This document shows, in pieces, positions 4,732-5,231 of a stretch of DNA of 5,231 nucleotides (position 1 is its first letter; each line of letters opens with the position of its first letter). Position numbers and translations under genes: made by a program. The notes beneath the pieces are model-generated. The model was not told the origin of the DNA. It saw only the letters and a list, made by a program, of their open reading frames with translations, and did not search any database. The stretch comes from Rhodospirillaceae bacterium (GTDB lineage: Bacteria > Pseudomonadota > Alphaproteobacteria > Rhodospirillales > Rhodospirillaceae): NCBI GenBank assembly GCA_016937315.1, contig JAFGWD010000125.1:1-5231 (forward strand), given 5' to 3'.

Positions 4732-5231
4732 TCACAAGAACGTCACGACCTGTCCTGTGGGTGTGCCAACCAACTGGTCATCGCGCATCACCACCCGTCC
4801 GTGCACCACCGTCATCACAGGCCAACCGGTGACGGTCATGCCGTCAAAAGGCGTCCAACCGCATTTGCTGGCAATCCAATCATTGGTGATGCTACGCCGC
4901 GCCTTCATATCGACCACCGTGAAATCGGCGCGATAGCCCAAGGCAATACGTCCACGTTGCGCCATGCGGAACATCTCCGCTGGCTGCATCGCGGAAAGCC
5001 GTGCAAAGTCATGCAGACTCAGACGTCCGGCATTGACGTGATCCAACATCACCGGAACATATGTCTGCACACCAGGCATCCCTGATGGGCTTTTCGGATA
5101 GGGCTGCGCCTTTTCCTGCCGCATATGCGGCGCGTGGTCGGAGCCAATGCACCCCACCACACCGTCAGCTAACGCCGCCCACAAAGCCTCGCGGTGGCGA
5201 GCATCGCGGATCGGCGGGTTCATCTGGGCCA
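4732..5231 (-). CDS. pyrC: Dihydroorotase, C-terminal part (5' end outside window)
   Basis: The protein belongs to the amidohydrolase superfamily and is best read as dihydroorotase, which closes N-carbamoyl-aspartate to dihydroorotate in pyrimidine synthesis. About 166 codons are visible; the frame is open to the right edge (AQMNPPIRD), so the internal Met at 5223 is not the start. NPPIR is the usual dihydroorotase motif, and CIGSDHAPH contains the conserved catalytic Asp of the family. Downstream blocks are SPSGMPGVQTYVPVMLDHV, GYRADFTVVDM, the WIASKCGWTPFDG segment typical of the proteobacterial type, and the strand TGWPVMTVVHGRVVM. The metal-binding His-x-His and carbamylated Lys would be in the missing part. 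Related amidohydrolases (allantoinase, hydantoinase) share the fold, but the NPPIR and GSDHAPH context favours dihydroorotase. Whether it sits with pyrB cannot be seen. I use pyrC in the sense of COG0044; some annotations of this type differ. Confidence 0.9.
   Translation of the reverse strand, partial: AQMNPPIRDARHREALWAALADGVVGCIGSDHAPHMRQEKAQPYPKSPSGMPGVQTYVPVMLDHVNAGRLSLHDFARLSAMQPAEMFRMAQRGRIALGYRADFTVVDMKARRSITNDWIASKCGWTPFDGMTVTGWPVMTVVHGRVVMRDDQLVGTPTGQVVTFL

Overview
The window looks like a chromosomal housekeeping region of an alphaproteobacterium of moderately high GC content. The reasons are a short-form HisG with the LPKGR N-terminus directly after murA, a dCTP deaminase and a dihydroorotase whose sequences read like alphaproteobacterial members (both from memory of the families, not a search), and a tRNA-Thr with an encoded CCA end. 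A Rhodospirillales-like lineage is my guess, but the window alone does not settle it. I see no transposase, phage gene, CRISPR array or IS end.

Left part (1-2312, minus strand): three genes read leftwards in the order dcd, murA, hisG. Both gaps are exactly 42 bases, so this is probably one operon. dcd supplies dUMP precursors for dTTP, murA makes the first committed step of peptidoglycan synthesis, and hisG (cut by the window edge) starts histidine synthesis. Upstream of dcd, 58 codons in the same frame stay open without a stop and look partly coding. They could be an N-terminal extension or the remnant of a small basic gene.

Middle part (2313-3752, plus strand): a divergent intergenic region carries a good sigma70-type promoter for a tRNA-Thr(GGT). 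Seventy-seven bases after the tRNA, a family-3 membrane acyltransferase starts, most likely at a TTG codon with its own Shine-Dalgarno. No terminator is visible between the two.

Right part (3753-5231): a 213-base gap holds a possible 25-residue, very basic peptide ORF, an imperfect direct repeat, two copies of GCCGATAA exactly 100 bases apart, and a small hairpin beside a ribosome binding site. It is followed by an uncharacterised 232-residue soluble protein with one conserved-looking helical block. That gene converges on the 3' part of a dihydroorotase gene (pyrimidine synthesis, minus strand), with a shared hairpin between the two stops.

Most of the window is ordinary. I do not see a convincing new multi-gene system. 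The items most worth a second look are the in-frame dcd leader, the 3753-3965 region with its small ORF and repeated octamers, and the uncharacterised 232-residue protein.
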